Shown piece after piece: positions 29,146-30,891 of a DNA stretch of 30,891 nucleotides; the first letter of the stretch is position 1, and every line of letters starts with the position of its first letter. The position numbers were made by a program, and so were the translations under genes. The notes beneath the pieces were generated by a model, which made no database searches, was not told the DNA's origin, and saw nothing but the letters and a program-made list of their open reading frames with translations. The DNA comes from JBBEDS01 sp040881175. GTDB lineage: Bacteria > Patescibacteriota > Minisyncoccia > 2-02-FULL-40-12 > IGHO2-01-FULL-4-A. Where the stretch lies: NCBI GenBank assembly GCA_040881175.1, contig JBBEDS010000007.1, positions 1 through 30,891 on the forward strand, read 5' to 3'.

Positions 29146-30672
29146 TTAGAACGGAACTTCGTCTTCGCCAGTGTACCTTCTGGCGATCTCTCTTAGACGT
29201 AATCCGTTAGAGGATATTTGGGGAAGCGGGCTAGTCCCGTTTTTTGATGCCGAACCATCAAAAAGAGTTTTACCATTTTGGCTTAGACAATTGATAACAT
29301 GTCCAACTAGATAGTTGTTCAACAGCCTGAGCCTGGCTTTAAACTCTCCTTTCTTGATTCGGTCAGCAAAGTTTTTTATGAATATTTCTTCCTGTTCTTC
29401 AGGCGTTATTTTTATCTCGTGGGTAACCGGACTGGAGAATGGCAAGAAGTAGACCAATCTTCCTGAGTTGAAAGGAAGTTCATGATCCCATATTGCCTCA
29501 TCTCCCCCGCTGCATTGCAGGTGATAATCAAGATTCGCCATGGTGATATATCGTTTAAGCTGGGTTGCGTGAGATTTTATAGGCTCGGCTACATCGCTCG
29601 CACTGATAACGCCATTCGGTCTAGCAGCATCACCTACTGCAAATTTCCAGTCCAAAATAGCCATATCCAATTTGCCAAATCTTGAAAGAGAAATGGCCAG
29701 TGCTCCGGTCGATTTTGCAGGCCGGTTTTCTGACAATTTACTCAACATTTGTTTTTGGGTAGGGCTTGGTTCTATGCCATTTATGCTCGTAACTTCTAAA
29801 GCATCGAGTCGTCCAGCGCTAAGACCCAGACTTGTGGATAGGACCGGCACTTCTTTGAATAGTACTCTTTTTTCTTTATCTATCGCGTCTATAGTCCAAG
29901 ACCAGCTAAGCAGAGTCAGCAGGGCGAGGTACTTCTCAAGAGGCCCGTTTAGATTAAGGATAGATTCAATGTAGGGCGAGAATACCGGCTTAAGACTTCT
30001 GCTAAATTCATCAACCATGGGGAGGGCAGACAAATATGCTTTCACCCAGCTTTTTTGTAGCGGTTCAACCTCTGAGATTAGGGCACCTCTTAATAGTTCA
30101 ATCTTCCTGCTCAATTTCGCAGTGATCATATTGCCCGGTAAGACTTCAGAAAAAAGTTCTGGATCCGTCAACTCGCCTTTTTCGAAAAGCGAGTCCTGGA
30201 CGTAGTCTACTCCTTTAAACAGAGCCAACTGAGCTGAGGCGGGGCCAGCAGGAGACATCAATTTTCTAGCGAGTCTATAGTCCGGTATCTTGCCTGTCAG
30301 CAGTGCATGTATAGCTTGATGGCTTGCGATTCCGTGGAAACGGTAAGGATTCGGCTTCCTCTCTTTCGTTTCTGCGGACAGTAAATTCCTTAAACGCCTG
30401 AGCGGTTTGTTTTCTCTTTTTCTCGTCAGGTCTTGATAGGAGATACTAACTTCCTCAAGATTGTTGTCTTGGCTCAATCTGTTGAGATAAGCTAGAGCTT
30501 CGGTTGCATCACTTGTTAGTCCGGACTTGATAAGAACACGGATTATTTTTTCTAGGTCTTCTTCGGGTATAACCATACTTGCCCAGATACTGAAATCTGG
30601 ATCTAGGTCTGGTATCTGTGAGAGCAGATCTTTGACAGACACTTCCGTAGAGAACAGATTGGCCGTGAACAA
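29146..30672 (-). CDS. PD-(D/E)XK nuclease-like protein, 508 aa
   Basis: A large protein whose C-terminal half carries a RecB-like signature: KEVPV (E275), AGRLD (D290), ILDWK (D341-x-K343) and QLKRY (Q371, Y375), in the right order and spacing. The N-terminal 250 residues are helical and unrecognised. Translation starts at a TTG with AAAGGAGG 6 nt upstream; no better ATG is near. The promoter TTGCTT-N17-TAGTCT lies in the 3' end of the upstream truncated gene. It is convergent with another nuclease of the same superfamily. The whole-protein family is unknown; the nuclease-fold call rests on these motifs. Confidence 0.72.
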   Translation of the reverse strand: MFTANLFSTEVSVKDLLSQIPDLDPDFSIWASMVIPEEDLEKIIRVLIKSGLTSDATEALAYLNRLSQDNNLEEVSISYQDLTRKRENKPLRRLRNLLSAETKERKPNPYRFHGIASHQAIHALLTGKIPDYRLARKLMSPAGPASAQLALFKGVDYVQDSLFEKGELTDPELFSEVLPGNMITAKLSRKIELLRGALISEVEPLQKSWVKAYLSALPMVDEFSRSLKPVFSPYIESILNLNGPLEKYLALLTLLSWSWTIDAIDKEKRVLFKEVPVLSTSLGLSAGRLDALEVTSINGIEPSPTQKQMLSKLSENRPAKSTGALAISLSRFGKLDMAILDWKFAVGDAARPNGVISASDVAEPIKSHATQLKRYITMANLDYHLQCSGGDEAIWDHELPFNSGRLVYFLPFSSPVTHEIKITPEEQEEIFIKNFADRIKKGEFKARLRLLNNYLVGHVINCLSQNGKTLFDGSASKNGTSPLPQISSNGLRLREIARRYTGEDEVPF

Positions 30673-30720
30673 TTTTCACCTCCTTTCTATTATTGTGAAG
30701 GGACTGTACTTGTTTAGTCT

Positions 30721-30749
30721 AGACTACTATTTGCTGCAGTTGGAAGCAA
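30721..30749 (-). promoter_or_regulatory. promoter of the 508-aa nuclease-like gene
   Basis: On the minus strand, TTGCTT (30749-30744), 17-nt spacer, TAGTCT (30726-30721). The spacer and -35 lie in the last codons of the preceding gene. Confidence 0.5.
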
Positions 30750-30891
30750 GCGCATAGCCAGCGGCCAGAGCAGCTGCTTCATTTGGAAATGTTAGTTTAT
30801 TCTTCTCTGCTATTCTCTGTGCTCCTGAGCACCAAAGGAAGTGATATAATTTGCCGCTGGAGGCTTTTGATGCCACAACAGGCTGTTCTTG
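30727..30891 (-). CDS. truncated gene at window edge: C-terminal YHFLWCSG domain
   Basis: Reading the minus strand from the window edge gives an open frame of 54 residues to a TAG at 30729-30727, with another TAG in frame directly after it. The start is outside the window. The segment contains KLYHFLWCSGAQRI, followed by NKLTFPNEAAALAAGY and a terminal NC. The pattern YH..WC.....I...N...F....EA...GY...NC resembles a small metal-binding domain related to the Ada N-terminal zinc domain, which I associate with Patescibacteria surface or nuclease proteins. The function of the full protein is unknown. Confidence 0.72.
   Translation of the reverse strand, partial: QEQPVVASKASSGKLYHFLWCSGAQRIAEKNKLTFPNEAAALAAGYALASNCSK

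Overview
The window looks like a compact, roughly 44 % GC bacterial chromosome segment, most likely from the Patescibacteria (Candidate Phyla Radiation). That placement is inferred from several features together: very short or overlapping intergenic spaces, a short HrcA (244 aa), an EF-P whose loop tip reads MQQRRP instead of a PGKG type, a PriA-like protein with no helicase motifs, and a truncated gene at the right edge whose tail (YHFLWCSG...) resembles a small domain I associate with this group. No rRNA, CRISPR array, IS element or integrase was seen.

Layout. 1-2200: 3' part of a tRNA-Glu(CTC), a c-type cytochrome-like secreted protein, glutamate dehydrogenase and a small DUF2784-like membrane protein. 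2200-7650: housekeeping block with rplU, recR, dnaB, a small orphan, cysS and an Nramp-like transporter. 7700-9980: accessory island with a secreted orphan, a 68-aa peptide gene with its own promoter, palindrome and terminator, an unknown gene, and an ATP-grasp ligase of the MvdC/MvdD (microviridin/graspetide) type. 9989-15250: CIRCE-controlled hrcA-grpE-dnaK, a membrane protein, a nested antisense mini-gene and dnaJ. 15280-19700: membrane protein, efp, metal ABC transporter genes (znuC-znuB type), fmt, a small membrane orphan and def. 19703-25970: helicase-dead priA, gltX, an antisense orphan, a coiled-coil/M23 peptidase and NDH-2. 26040-30891: secreted repeat protein, acyl-CoA synthetase, a convergent pair of PD-(D/E)XK proteins, and the truncated gene.

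The best candidate for an undescribed system is at 8172-9980. The ATP-grasp enzyme (8977-9954) is preceded by a short peptide whose PFLLAFSE segment resembles the microviridin leader helix PFFARFLE. About 12 residues later comes SQKYHCEVDT, which lines up position by position with a microviridin-type core such as TRKYPSDWEE. I read this as a single-ligase graspetide (omega-ester/amide RiPP) locus.

A second pattern is that the window has two expression architectures. Most housekeeping genes have a TATAAT-like -10 box (often extended, TGn-TATAAT) 6-8 nt before the start codon and no Shine-Dalgarno, so their mRNAs should be leaderless or nearly so. The accessory genes instead have a -35/-10 promoter (TTGAC-like, 16-17 nt spacing), a leader, a strong Shine-Dalgarno and usually their own terminator. 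Several of these accessory units lie antisense between housekeeping genes, with promoter or terminator inside the neighbour's coding sequence.
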